Shown: positions 15,501-24,782, counted from the first letter of the stretch. The stretch is 64,000 bases of DNA from Aequorivita sp. UBA3180 (GCA_002364215.1 DEXQ01000009.1:80843-144842); one strand, 5' to 3'. Numbers and translations: made by a program. The notes: generated from the sequence alone by a model not told the origin.

Positions 15501-17807
15501 ATGCGATTATTTAACTCCCTTCTGCTTACAGCTCTTTTCCTTTTGGCGGGAGCAGTTTCTGCGCAAGATGAAACTGATTCCCAAAAGCGTGAGCCCGGTC
15601 ATTACAACACTAACCGTTTTAAGCAGCTTTACGAAGAATTTTCAACACCAAATATGTTCCGGACTGCAAGTGGAGCTCCCGGACCCAGCTATTACCAGCA
15701 GCAAGCGGATTATGTGATGGACATAGAGCTGGATGACAAAAACAAAAAGCTTTCCGGTTTTGAGACTATAACATATACAAACAATTCACCCGATGTTTTG
15801 GAATATCTATGGGTGCAATTAGACCAGAATAAAAGGGCAAAAGATTCCAAATCGCCTTTAATTGAACCGTCTGATGCATTGCCAGGGGATATGGCCGGAA
15901 ACTTTGTGAAAAATTATATGGGAACTCCTTTTGAAGGAGGCTTCAATATTTTGGAGGTAAAGGACGCCAAAGGAAACCCTTTAAAGCATACCATCAACCA
16001 AACAATGATGCGCATTGATATGCCGAAGAGTTTAAGCCCAGGAGAAAAATTTGTATTCTCCATCAAGTGGTGGTATAATATCAATGACCACGTTGTAGAC
16101 CGTGCCCGTAGTGGTTATGAAACCTTTGATGACGGAAACCGTGGTTATGTAATTGCGCAGTTTTATCCGCGCATGGCCGTATACAACGATGTGGAAGGTT
16201 GGCAAAACAGTCAGTTCTGGGGGAGGGATGAATTTGCGCTTCCCTTCGGAAATTTTGAAGTGAATATTACCGTTCCTGCTGACCATATTATGGATGCCAC
16301 CGGAGAGCTTCAAAACAGAAAGGAAATTTTCACCAAAGAAATGATGAATCGTTACGAAGTTGCTCAAAAATCTTTTGACAAGCCTGTTGTTATTGTAACC
16401 CAAGCCGAGGCCGAAGCTGCCTCAAAAGGGTTTTCAACGGCAAAAAGAACCTGGAAATTTAAAGCGGAAAATGTACGCGACTATGCATTTGCAACTTCAC
16501 GTAGATACATTTGGGATATGATGGCCGTTAAAATGGGCAGTGGTTCTGTAATGGCAGTTTCTTTGTACCCGCCAGAGTCTAACCCGCTTTGGGAAGATTG
16601 GTCCACACGTGCAGTGGCAAGTACTTTAAAAACCTATTCACGTATGACTTTTGACTATCCGTACTCAAAAGCCATTTCAGTAAGTGCTAAAAACCAAGGT
16701 ATGGAATACCCCATGATTTGCTGGAACTATGGAAGACCAGACAAGGATGGAACCATCAGCGATCGTACAAAATATGGAATGATAAGCGTGATTATCCACG
16801 AAGTGGGTCATAACTATTTCCCGATGATCGTAAATAGCGACGAGCGCCAATGGACCTGGATGGACGAGGGATTAAATACTTTTACCCAATACGTTGCAGA
16901 GCAAGATTTTGGTGAGGAATATCCGGAAGCCATTGCACCAAACAAAAAATATCCATCACGTCGTGGTCCTGCAAACAAAATTGTGGACTATATGGCTGGC
17001 GACCAAAGCCAGTTAGCGCCAATAATGACCAAGGGATTGAATACTTATAACTTTGGGGCAAATGCATATGCAAAACCTGCGACGGCACTTAACATTCTTC
17101 GCGAAACGATTATGGGTCGTGAACTTTTTGACTTCGCCTTTAAAACCTATGCAAACCGCTGGATGTTCAAACACCCAACGCCCGAGGATTTTTTCAGAAC
17201 AATGGAAGATGCTTCCGCAGTAGATTTGGATTGGTACTGGAGAGAGTGGTTTTATACCACAGATTATGTGGATATTGGGGTGAAGGATGTTAAAAAATTC
17301 TTCGTTACTTCAAAAATAAACAAAGAAGCCAGACAAATGATGGACGCCAATGGTATAAAAGAGAGCGATTTGCCGCCTTTGGTATATTTTGTAAAAGAGG
17401 ATAGCGATGATTTTGAGGAAAGTATGCGCGATGTTAAAATTGAGGATGTAAAAACCTTGAAAGAATATATAACAGATAATATTCCTGCGGAAGAGCGTGC
17501 CAACTTAAAAAATCCAAGATATTTCTATGAGATAACTTTTGAAAAACCAGGTGGAATTCCAATGCCGATAATTGTACAATTAACCTATAGCGATGGAACT
17601 TCGGAAAGAATTACCTATCCAGCAGAGATATGGCGAAAGAATGATACTTCTGTAGGTAAGTTTTTTGGATCGGAAAAAGAAATCACCAAAATTGAGGTGG
17701 ATCCCGATGAGGAAACTGCTGACATTGACACAAGCAACAACACTTGGCCAAAACGCAAAAAACTGGGTGCTTTTGACAAGTTTAAAAACCAAACAAGCCC
17801 TGATTAA
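15501..17807 (+). CDS. M1-family zinc metallopeptidase, exported
   Basis: A 768-residue aminopeptidase-N-like enzyme with a signal peptide ending AVSAQ. The zinc site is HEVGH (His433, Glu434, His437) with the third ligand Glu456 in WMDEGLNTF. The GMEYP motif at 400-404 corresponds to the exopeptidase GxMEN motif of M1 enzymes. The N-terminal beta domain includes a segment YVMDIELDDKNKKLSGFETITY. The C-terminal 200 residues are less conserved. It is expected in the periplasm or outer membrane, cleaving peptides. It forms a likely operon with DUF6702 and ends at a terminator. Confidence 0.93.
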   Translation: MRLFNSLLLTALFLLAGAVSAQDETDSQKREPGHYNTNRFKQLYEEFSTPNMFRTASGAPGPSYYQQQADYVMDIELDDKNKKLSGFETITYTNNSPDVLEYLWVQLDQNKRAKDSKSPLIEPSDALPGDMAGNFVKNYMGTPFEGGFNILEVKDAKGNPLKHTINQTMMRIDMPKSLSPGEKFVFSIKWWYNINDHVVDRARSGYETFDDGNRGYVIAQFYPRMAVYNDVEGWQNSQFWGRDEFALPFGNFEVNITVPADHIMDATGELQNRKEIFTKEMMNRYEVAQKSFDKPVVIVTQAEAEAASKGFSTAKRTWKFKAENVRDYAFATSRRYIWDMMAVKMGSGSVMAVSLYPPESNPLWEDWSTRAVASTLKTYSRMTFDYPYSKAISVSAKNQGMEYPMICWNYGRPDKDGTISDRTKYGMISVIIHEVGHNYFPMIVNSDERQWTWMDEGLNTFTQYVAEQDFGEEYPEAIAPNKKYPSRRGPANKIVDYMAGDQSQLAPIMTKGLNTYNFGANAYAKPATALNILRETIMGRELFDFAFKTYANRWMFKHPTPEDFFRTMEDASAVDLDWYWREWFYTTDYVDIGVKDVKKFFVTSKINKEARQMMDANGIKESDLPPLVYFVKEDSDDFEESMRDVKIEDVKTLKEYITDNIPAEERANLKNPRYFYEITFEKPGGIPMPIIVQLTYSDGTSERITYPAEIWRKNDTSVGKFFGSEKEITKIEVDPDEETADIDTSNNTWPKRKKLGAFDKFKNQTSPD

Positions 17808-17828
17808 TCAAAACATATTTTAACAAGG

Positions 17829-17862
17829 CCCTTCTTCAAAATCTTTTGTAGAAGGGTTTTTT
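17829..17862 (+). terminator. Rho-independent terminator after the M1 peptidase gene
   Basis: Stem CCCTTCT / AGAAGGG with a 14-base loop, followed by six T residues, 22 bases after the stop codon. Confidence 0.85.
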
Positions 17863-17921
17863 GTATTGTGCGTTTTTTATAAAAACTCATAACTCATCCT
17901 TTATAACTCATAACTCGTTAG

Positions 17922-17929
17922 TATATTTG
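17922..17929 (+). promoter_or_regulatory. Bacteroidota -7 box (TATATTTG) for tatA
   Basis: TATATTTG fits the TAnnTTTG consensus and ends 4 bases before ATG 17934. A TTTA at 17900-17903, 18 bases upstream, may be a weak -33 element. The implied 5' leader is very short or absent. Confidence 0.6.
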
Positions 17930-17933
17930 CACT

Positions 17934-18221
17934 ATGATTTCACAGGCAATTTTTCTTTTTATTAGTGGGGCCGAGATAGGTTTTATCCTGTTCATCGTAC
18001 TTTTGGTCTTTGGTGCCGACAAGATACCAGAGATAGCTCGCGGAATGGGCAAGGCAATGCGACAGGTAAAAGATGCCACTAATGATATTAAATCTGAAAT
18101 TACAAAAAGTGCCGAAAAACAGGGCATTGATATAGATATTACCAAGGACGTCCAGAAGCAGATAGATCAAGTGAAAGAAGATGTTGACGAGGTTACGGGC
18201 CCTATTAAAAGAAAATTCTAA
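17934..18221 (+). CDS. tatA: Sec-independent protein translocase TatA/TatB-type subunit
   Basis: A 95-residue protein with one N-terminal membrane helix (ISGAEIGFILFIVLLVFGADKIPE), a hinge, the amphipathic helix IARGMGKAMRQVKDATNDIKSEI, and a charged C-terminal tail. This is the TatA/TatB layout. The usual FG hinge appears in VFGADKIPEIARGMG. It should oligomerise to carry folded proteins with twin-arginine signals across the inner membrane. The next gene begins directly after its stop. tatC is not in the window. Confidence 0.9.
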   Translation: MISQAIFLFISGAEIGFILFIVLLVFGADKIPEIARGMGKAMRQVKDATNDIKSEITKSAEKQGIDIDITKDVQKQIDQVKEDVDEVTGPIKRKF

Positions 18222-18794
18222 ATGCTCGAAATCCTAAAACAATGGGACCGGGAACTTTTTATTTATTTAAATAGTTTAGGTTTCGAACGTTTCGATAGCT
18301 TTTGGATCTATGTTACCCAGATTGAAAGTTGGACACCTTTATTCATCCTCTTTTTTATACTTATATTTTATTATTACAAATGGAAAAAAGGCGCAACAAT
18401 TGCCTTTTTTGTTTTGTTGACTTTTGGAGTAACCATATTCTTTACGGGTTTTGTAAAAGATTATGTGGCGCGCTTACGGCCTAATAATGTAGAAGCTTTG
18501 GGCGAATTAATCCGTATTTTGCAGAAGCCCACCAATTACAGTTTCTTTTCAGGCCATGCTTCATCCAGTTTTGCGATAACCACTTTTATGGTTTTGGTGT
18601 TGCGAAAATTCACAAAGTGGATATACCTTGCATACATATGGCCGCTTATTTTTGTAATGAGCCGAATTTATGTAGGTGTGCATTATCCCAGCGATATTCT
18701 TGTAGGCGCTTTGGTGGGAACGGTTTTTGCTCTTTTCTTTTACTTTCTGTGCAAAAAAGTTTTAGCACATAAGAGGTTAATAAATAACTCTTGA
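18222..18794 (+). CDS. PAP2-family membrane phosphatase
   Basis: A 190-residue integral membrane phosphatase with about five or six helices. The three PAP2 motifs are present: KDYVARLRP (KxxxxxxRP), FSGHASSSFA (SGH) and SRIYVGVHYPSDILVG (SRxxxxxHxxxD). Family members act on undecaprenyl pyrophosphate, lipid A or phosphatidate; which one cannot be told here. The ATG follows the tatA stop with no gap, so they are co-transcribed. The 3' end overlaps the convergent O-methyltransferase gene by 18 bp. Confidence 0.9.
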   Translation: MLEILKQWDRELFIYLNSLGFERFDSFWIYVTQIESWTPLFILFFILIFYYYKWKKGATIAFFVLLTFGVTIFFTGFVKDYVARLRPNNVEALGELIRILQKPTNYSFFSGHASSSFAITTFMVLVLRKFTKWIYLAYIWPLIFVMSRIYVGVHYPSDILVGALVGTVFALFFYFLCKKVLAHKRLINNS

Positions 18795-19421
18795 AATCGT
18801 TAATCCGTCACGAATAGGTAAAAGCACGGTTTCAAGTTTGGGGTGTTCATTCAATAGTTTGTTATACTGAAGAAGTGCTTTAGTATCTTCATCATCAACC
18901 TTCACTTTTTCAACTACCTTACCGCTCCACAGTACATTATCACTTAAAATAACAGAACCTTTTTTAAGCTTCGGAAGAATGATTTCAAGATAGTTTGGGT
19001 AATTGTTTTTATCAGCATCAATAAACACTAAATCGAAGGTTTTGTCAAGCTTCGGAATTAATTCCAAAGCATTCCCCAAATGCTGGAAAATCCGTTTCCC
19101 GAAAGATGATTCATCAAAATATTTTCGTTGGAAATCATATAATTCCTCATTTATGTCTATCGTGTGAAGTTCTCCGTTTTCCTGCATCCCTTCTGCCAAG
19201 CATAAAGCTGAATAGCCAGTATAAGTGCCAATTTCGAGTATGTTTTTCGGCTGAATTAATTTTGAAAGCATACTTAAAACACGCCCTTGCAAATGCCCGC
19301 TCAACATACGGGGTGCGATTACTTTTTGCCAGGTTTCGCGGTTTAGTTTTGCAAGCAATTCTGGTTCGGGTTGCGAATGTTTTTCAACGTAATCGTTTAA
19401 CTTTTCGGGAAGGAAATCCAT
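18777..19421 (-). CDS. O-methyltransferase (COMT/CCoAOMT-like, Methyltransf_3)
   Basis: A 214-residue SAM-dependent O-methyltransferase. It has ILEIGTYTGYSALCLAEGM (motif I, about residue 65), a HTIDINEE acidic loop, the metal-binding FIDADKNNYPNY (about residue 133) and ILSDNVLWSGKV. This matches divalent-metal-dependent catechol-type methyltransferases. The substrate is unknown. Its gene ends inside the last codons of the PAP2 gene and lies 10 bp downstream of the POT transporter gene. Confidence 0.9.
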   Translation of the reverse strand: MDFLPEKLNDYVEKHSQPEPELLAKLNRETWQKVIAPRMLSGHLQGRVLSMLSKLIQPKNILEIGTYTGYSALCLAEGMQENGELHTIDINEELYDFQRKYFDESSFGKRIFQHLGNALELIPKLDKTFDLVFIDADKNNYPNYLEIILPKLKKGSVILSDNVLWSGKVVEKVKVDDEDTKALLQYNKLLNEHPKLETVLLPIRDGLTISRVIY

Positions 19422-19431
19422 TTTGAAATTT

Positions 19432-20988
19432 TTAGTGAATACCGCCCATCATCTTTTTTATAATTGGCGAAATTAGTATTGCAAATATACCTACAATCAC
19501 GCTAATTACCCCAAAACTTGCATACACTGAAACATACGAAAATAATTGCTGAAAAGCATCGCCGTTTTGTGAGGCAATTTGTGGAGTCAAATCAGTAATG
19601 TATTCCGTGATATTTCCGAAGAATCCTTGGGAAAATACATCTGTGCTTCCATCTGAAACCGTTGTCAGTTTGGCGATTTTTCCCGCGAAAAAGTGTCCAT
19701 AAAAATTCGCCGAGAACCAAACCCCCATTATGAAAGCCACATATTTTAAAGGCGAAAGCTCCGTCATTTTTGAAAGTCCGATGGGAGAGAGGAACAGTTC
19801 CCCAATGGTCAAAACCATATAGCCGATTACCAAATAACTCATCGAGGTTTTTGCAAAATCATCAACGCTGTGGGCCGAAAGGGCAAAAACGATAAAGCCT
19901 AATCCAAGAAATAGCAATCCCAAACCAAATTTTACAGCAGAATTCGGGTTTATTTTTCTTCTGCTTAAATACGTCCAAAGCATCGAAAAAGGAATAGCAA
20001 AAAGAATGATAAACCCTGCGTTTATACTATTGGTTCCTGCAGCATCCATTCCCACTAAATTCACATTTCTATCTGCAAAAAGCGTCAAGGAACTTCCTGC
20101 CTGTTCAAAAATTGCGGCGAAGAAAGTGTATAAAACGGTAAAGTAAACCGCCACCAATAAACGTTTCTTCTCTTTGGAACTGACTTTTGAGATGATATAT
20201 CCGATATAAAAAACTAAAAATGCCGAAACAATCCACACTAAATAGCCTTCAAATTCATTAAAACGGACAAGCGTCGCGAAAATTCCAACCGAAACGATTG
20301 AAGCCAAAACAATTAATTTTCCTCTATTTAAACCAAACGATCTTTGATCGTAAACTTGCTGATTTGGTACAAATCCTTTATTTCCAAAGACATTATTTTT
20401 TAAACCACTTCTGAAAACCAAAAGCCCGACAACCATTCCTATTCCCGCCAAAACAAAACCGTAATGCCAACCGTAAGTTATAGCGAACCAAGCGCATAAA
20501 AGTGGTGCTATTGCTGCTCCCAAATTTATTCCGAGATAGAAAATTGTAAAGCCTGAATCGCGCCGTGCGTCACCTTGGGCGTATAACTCTCCAACAAATG
20601 ATGAAATATTTGGTTTGAAAAAACCATTGCCAACAATTATCAAACCCAACGACCCATAAAAGAAAATGGGCATTTCAATGGAAAGAAAAAAGTGACCAAA
20701 AACCATTAATATTCCGCCGAGAATGATTGCTTTTCTATAACCTAAAATTTTATCTGCCAAAATCCCACCAATCATTGGCGTTACATAAACCAAGGACATA
20801 TAGGCAGCATAAACGCCAAAAGCCATATCGTCATCGTACAAAAGATGTTTGGTCATATAAAGAACGAGCAAAGCGCGCATTCCGTAAAAGGAAAATCGTT
20901 CCCACAATTCTGCAAAAAATAGATAAAGAAGTCCTTTTGGGTGGCCGAAAAGTTGAGGTTGTTCTGCCTCGGAAATTACTTTGCTCAT
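19432..20988 (-). CDS. POT/PTR2-family proton-dependent oligopeptide transporter
   Basis: A 518-residue MFS transporter with 12-14 predicted helices. The proton-coupling motif ELWERFSFYGMRALLVLYM is near the N-terminus and the PTR2 signature FYLGINLGAAIAPLL near residue 150. The start is placed at ATG 20988 (MSKVISEAEQ), because the eight extra upstream codons look like leader. It imports di- and tripeptides with protons. It lies 106 bp downstream of the last gene of the kynurenine cluster on the same strand, so peptide import feeding amino acid catabolism is possible but unproven. Confidence 0.93.
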   Translation of the reverse strand: MSKVISEAEQPQLFGHPKGLLYLFFAELWERFSFYGMRALLVLYMTKHLLYDDDMAFGVYAAYMSLVYVTPMIGGILADKILGYRKAIILGGILMVFGHFFLSIEMPIFFYGSLGLIIVGNGFFKPNISSFVGELYAQGDARRDSGFTIFYLGINLGAAIAPLLCAWFAITYGWHYGFVLAGIGMVVGLLVFRSGLKNNVFGNKGFVPNQQVYDQRSFGLNRGKLIVLASIVSVGIFATLVRFNEFEGYLVWIVSAFLVFYIGYIISKVSSKEKKRLLVAVYFTVLYTFFAAIFEQAGSSLTLFADRNVNLVGMDAAGTNSINAGFIILFAIPFSMLWTYLSRRKINPNSAVKFGLGLLFLGLGFIVFALSAHSVDDFAKTSMSYLVIGYMVLTIGELFLSPIGLSKMTELSPLKYVAFIMGVWFSANFYGHFFAGKIAKLTTVSDGSTDVFSQGFFGNITEYITDLTPQIASQNGDAFQQLFSYVSVYASFGVISVIVGIFAILISPIIKKMMGGIH

Positions 20989-21094
20989 AGTTGGATTTTT
21001 AATTTGGAGCAATGTAAAACAGATTGCAAACTGATGGGTTTGCTGTTTTAAATAATACTAAAAAATAATGGATTGTGATTAATTGTGAATGCGG

Positions 21095-22240
21095 TTACAA
21101 TGAATTACAAAACGCTTTGTAATCTTTGTTTTCTGCACTTTCGGAGAATTCTTCCAGCAGTCTTTTGTCGATTGAAATGTTATTCGGAACAATCCGCAGT
21201 CTGTATTTGCTTTCGCCAATAAAAGTGAAAAGATCGCGACGATCGAGTTTTTGGGAATCGTCAAGTTGAAGTATATCGTTTATGTTTTCAATAATTCGCG
21301 TTAAATAAGTTTGGTTTTTTATTTCACCCCCAAGATTTACGGGAATGGTTTGTGAATCGCCTTCGGCATATTTTCTACGGATAGCGAATTTCAATAAATT
21401 TTTATACTGCGTAGTTTTTGAACCGAAATCGATGGTTTGGTCGTAAATATTTTTCGTTGGAATATTCAATTTCACCAAGCTCCAATCGAGAAAGTGAATA
21501 GTAATTTCGTTCGGTTTTGGGGTGCTCGCAAGCCGAATAACCCAAGTTGTCGCCAAAACCAAAAAGATGGAAATCAATGATGTTTTGGCGATAATCTTTA
21601 TGAAATTGTTGCTAAAGTCGTTTCCAAAGGTTAAAAATACCTCGGAAATCTGCGATACAAAAATAAGCAGTATTACTAATACAGAAATATAACCGATAAT
21701 CTTCAAACCCCTATAAACAAAGGTTCTAAAAAAAGAAACACCCAATAAATAGCAAAGAAAGGCAGAGAGCAATAAATCTGGAACAGCGCTTATGCGAATT
21801 CCATTTACAACATTGCTTTCTTTTAAAATAAAAGGCAGCGCAAAAGTGATGACAGAGGTGAAAATAATGACCCAGATTATTTTCTTGATATTCTTTTTAT
21901 TGTGATATATAAACTTTGGAGCGTAATAAAAATAGAAAAGTGCCAACAACAAAAACATATTGTTTACGATGGAAAACAAATTTATTGCCAATTGGTAGCC
22001 TTGGGTTTCTGTAGTGTTGAATATTGTTCCACCGAAAATCCAGCACCCAGAAATTACCCAAACAAACATTGCCAAGCTTAAGTAAAGTAGTCCTTTATCC
22101 ACGCGCTTTTGTGAGTCATCTTCCTCCAATAGCTGACGAAACCGTGCTCGGATGTTATACCAAAGTGCGAGCAGTAAAACTCCACCAATAAAGGCAATGC
22201 AAATATGTGAAAGGATATAAAATTTGGCTACTTCGGTCAT
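21095..22240 (-). CDS. Seven-helix membrane protein with cytosolic C-terminal domain, last gene of the kynurenine cluster
   Basis: 381 residues of unknown family. Seven hydrophobic segments can be seen at about 7-28, 50-74, 83-107, 118-138, 151-176, 178-203 and 218-240. A roughly 140-residue hydrophilic tail follows, with a helix pattern YKNLLKFAIRRKYAEGD and RIIENINDILQLDDSQ. It begins 2 bp after the ACMSD stop codon, so it is almost certainly translated from the same mRNA. The layout (membrane bundle plus soluble domain) recalls sensory or regulatory membrane proteins, but no kinase, HTH or cyclase motif is evident. Function unknown. Confidence 0.75.
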   Translation of the reverse strand: MTEVAKFYILSHICIAFIGGVLLLALWYNIRARFRQLLEEDDSQKRVDKGLLYLSLAMFVWVISGCWIFGGTIFNTTETQGYQLAINLFSIVNNMFLLLALFYFYYAPKFIYHNKKNIKKIIWVIIFTSVITFALPFILKESNVVNGIRISAVPDLLLSAFLCYLLGVSFFRTFVYRGLKIIGYISVLVILLIFVSQISEVFLTFGNDFSNNFIKIIAKTSLISIFLVLATTWVIRLASTPKPNEITIHFLDWSLVKLNIPTKNIYDQTIDFGSKTTQYKNLLKFAIRRKYAEGDSQTIPVNLGGEIKNQTYLTRIIENINDILQLDDSQKLDRRDLFTFIGESKYRLRIVPNNISIDKRLLEEFSESAENKDYKAFCNSL

Positions 22241-22242
22241 GT

Positions 22243-23325
22243 TTAACCTAGAATTCTTTCAACTAATTTCTTTTTGGCAGCTTCATCGTCACCGCAGAGC
22301 CATTGTATCACGTTGTCTTCCCACATAGCGTCTGCCTGTTCTTGGGTTACGATTTTGCGTTCCAAAGCCAGATCCAAAATTTTACCAGGGTAGGAGGATT
22401 GTGGGGCGCTTTCCATTTCACCAAGCGGGTAGGGATCGTCAAGCCCCACCAGAACTTGTTTTGCGCCTTGGTTTTTTACGACCAATTCCAGTGAGCCAGT
22501 ATCGTGTACCAAAGTATCGAAAAAGATGTTTTTGTGGCCAACAGATTTCCGCGGATGTACTTTTCCTTTGAAAAGATCGGGACGACCATCAAAACCTTGA
22601 ATTCTTCGTCCTAAATTTATCTGTGCCAATTGGCCGCCGTGGGCGAAGCAAGTTCGCATTCCCGGATATTTGTCTGCGTAACCATTCAGGGTTAAAAAGT
22701 GATAGGCATCGGCACATTGCGCAAGCATCCAAATTAGGTGAAAACGCCAAGCAGTATTTTCAAGTTTTATAAATTTTTCACCGTCGTAGGGATGTATTTC
22801 TACGGCTAAATTATATTTTGAGGCCAGTTCAAAAATGGGTTCGTTTTCTTCGTCAAAAATACAGCGCCAAGTACCAATGGTGTCCATATAGTGCGTTGGC
22901 AAACACAGCAACTGCATTCCAAGCTCTTCCACACAACGCTCCATTTCCCAAAGCGCACCGCGCACAAAACCGGGGTGCACCACAAAACCGCAGGTAAATT
23001 TTGAAGGATGGTCTTGCTGTACTTTTGCATTAAAATCATTTTGAAACCGAAGCGCCTGTTTCATTTCCTCTACACGTAGCCCGTTTCCATAAAGTTGGGA
23101 AAGGTTCAAAACCACGGCATGGTCTATTTTGAACCGCTCCATCCATTCCAGCTTTTCATTTAAAAAGAAACTGGAATCTGTAACTGGGCGGCTCCAATCT
23201 TTTTGGAGCATAAATTTTCGGTCTTTATCTACCCAAAAAATGCCCTTGTCCTGCATAAACTGGGGGATCTCCTCAGGGTAGGGAAGTAAGTGTGAGTGGC
23301 CGTTAATGCGGAGTTTTCGTTTCAT
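22243..23325 (-). CDS. 2-amino-3-carboxymuconate-6-semialdehyde decarboxylase (ACMSD)
   Basis: Decarboxylates the ring-opened product of 3-hydroxyanthranilate to 2-aminomuconate-6-semialdehyde, diverting flux from NAD synthesis to catabolism. The 360-residue amidohydrolase has all expected metal and catalytic residues: His10 and His12 in NGHSHLLP, His178 in VEIHPYDG, His229 in CFAHGGQL and Asp296 in VGLDDPYPLGE. Their spacing matches characterised bacterial ACMSD. It overlaps the DUF6090 gene by 4 bp and abuts the seven-helix gene, and lies with KMO, KynU, ALDH and RidA genes, which strongly supports the assignment. Confidence 0.93.
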   Translation of the reverse strand: MKRKLRINGHSHLLPYPEEIPQFMQDKGIFWVDKDRKFMLQKDWSRPVTDSSFFLNEKLEWMERFKIDHAVVLNLSQLYGNGLRVEEMKQALRFQNDFNAKVQQDHPSKFTCGFVVHPGFVRGALWEMERCVEELGMQLLCLPTHYMDTIGTWRCIFDEENEPIFELASKYNLAVEIHPYDGEKFIKLENTAWRFHLIWMLAQCADAYHFLTLNGYADKYPGMRTCFAHGGQLAQINLGRRIQGFDGRPDLFKGKVHPRKSVGHKNIFFDTLVHDTGSLELVVKNQGAKQVLVGLDDPYPLGEMESAPQSSYPGKILDLALERKIVTQEQADAMWEDNVIQWLCGDDEAAKKKLVERILG

Positions 23326-23915
23326 TCTGTCAATGATTTTGTGTCGGGAATAGCTTCTTCAACAATTACTTTTTGAAGCATTTGCAAATAGTAATTTATA
23401 TATTTTAAATCTTCTTTACACCATCCATAATTATTTTTTAAAGAACCATCTTCATTGTAAAATACTGAATTGTTAAAATCGTTTATGATTAGCACACTTT
23501 CCACCCTACGATTATAATTGTCCAGCAAAGTGGCCACTTTTGTCAGATAATTGGAGCCACGAGCAATATTATTGATATATTTTGAATCGATGTTTTCGAA
23601 ATATCCAGAATTAAAAGCAGATTTCAAAATATACATATTATCATTCAAATCTAGTTTTTGGACATTTAAAAGTGATGGTTCTTTCCCGCTTTCAATAAGT
23701 GAAATAAACTCATTTAATTGTGAAGATACCTGTTTTAGATTATTAGCAGTTGATTCAAACTCGTTTGCAAGTACGCGGTAATAATTATTTTTGATGCTTG
23801 CCTTTTCTTTTTCTTCTTTAAAGTTGTTTAACTGAAACGCCAAATAAACCCCTACAAAAACAATTAGGAGTTCTATTAAAATCTTACCGAATTTTTGAAA
23901 AAATGAGCGTCCCAT
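23322..23915 (-). CDS. DUF6090-like small membrane-anchored protein
   Basis: A 197-residue protein beginning FFQKFGKILIELLIVFVGVYLAFQLNNFKEE, a single N-terminal membrane helix typical of the Bacteroidota DUF6090 family. A long helical extracytoplasmic part follows. Its stop overlaps the ACMSD start by 4 bp and it lies 12 bp after the SDR gene, so it is within the kynurenine transcription unit. No known activity. Its presence between catabolic enzymes is unexplained. Confidence 0.72.
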   Translation of the reverse strand: MGRSFFQKFGKILIELLIVFVGVYLAFQLNNFKEEKEKASIKNNYYRVLANEFESTANNLKQVSSQLNEFISLIESGKEPSLLNVQKLDLNDNMYILKSAFNSGYFENIDSKYINNIARGSNYLTKVATLLDNYNRRVESVLIINDFNNSVFYNEDGSLKNNYGWCKEDLKYINYYLQMLQKVIVEEAIPDTKSLTE

Positions 23916-23927
23916 AAACCGTTAAAG

Positions 23928-24713
23928 TTATAAACTTTTAGTGCGCCCGCCATCAACGGGCAGATTAATTCCGTTGATATAGCTTGCCGCTTCACTCGCT
24001 AAAAAAGCCACGGCGTTTGCAATTTCTCCAGGTTGGGCAAAACGTCTTGCTGGAACCAAACTTTTCATAAACTCGCTCGCTTCTTTTTCGGTTTTGTTCA
24101 TTCGGTTTGCAGCGTTACTAACAATGTCTTCTAGTCTGTCAGTTGCTGTAAAACCTGGCAAAACGTTATTAACCGTTATTCCGAATTGTCCCAGTTCATT
24201 GGCAAGAGTCTTACTCCAACTCGCAACTGCGCCACGAATGGTGTTACTAACGCCGAGTCCATCAATAGGCTGTTTTACTGAAGTGGAAATGATATTTATA
24301 ATCCTTCCGTAATCTGCTTCTTTCATTCCGGGAACAACGGCTTGCGCCAAAATTTGGTTGCAAATTAGGTGCATTGAAAATGCTTTTTCAAATTCTTCAG
24401 GGGCTGCCGAAAAGATTGGGCCGCCTTTGGGACCGCCCGTGTTGTTCACCAAAATATGGAATGTTTTGTTGGAAACGGCCAATTCAGCTTTCGTTTTTAC
24501 TTCTTCGGATTTGGTGAAGTCTGCTACAAAATAATTATGTTTTTGACCTCTTTCGTGTGGAAGATCAATTAAGGTTTCTTTCAGTTTTGCTTCATCGCGT
24601 GCAACCAACGTTACGGTTGCACCCAATTTTGCCAATTGAATTGCTGTTGCTTTTCCAATGCCAGCAGTACTTCCGCAGACCATTGCGTTTTTATCTGTTA
24701 AGTCTAAATTCAT
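23928..24713 (-). CDS. Short-chain dehydrogenase/reductase with altered YxxxK site
   Basis: A 261-residue Rossmann protein with the cofactor loop GSTAGIGKATA (residues 14-24) and VNNTGGPKGG for the NNAG motif. The structural Ser is in IISTSVKQP (Ser143). The position 13 residues later that should be catalytic Tyr is Ser156, and the Lys four further on is Arg160 (segment SNTIRGAV). This change occurs in a known SDR subgroup with 'SN..R' in place of 'Y..xK'. It lies between the ALDH and DUF6090 genes in the kynurenine cluster. It may act on a pathway semialdehyde or enol, or be non-catalytic; not decidable here. Confidence 0.85.
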   Translation of the reverse strand: MNLDLTDKNAMVCGSTAGIGKATAIQLAKLGATVTLVARDEAKLKETLIDLPHERGQKHNYFVADFTKSEEVKTKAELAVSNKTFHILVNNTGGPKGGPIFSAAPEEFEKAFSMHLICNQILAQAVVPGMKEADYGRIINIISTSVKQPIDGLGVSNTIRGAVASWSKTLANELGQFGITVNNVLPGFTATDRLEDIVSNAANRMNKTEKEASEFMKSLVPARRFAQPGEIANAVAFLASEAASYINGINLPVDGGRTKSL

Positions 24714-24782
24714 ATATTTCAGTATTCAGTGTTGAGTTTAAGTTTGAGTATTCCTTTCGATTTTGATTTCAGATTCGATTTC

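Noticed and set aside
22243..23325. Reading the amidohydrolase as a dihydroorotase or other amidohydrolase
   Set aside because: Spacing of metal residues (HxH, His178, His229, Asp296) and neighbours match ACMSD.
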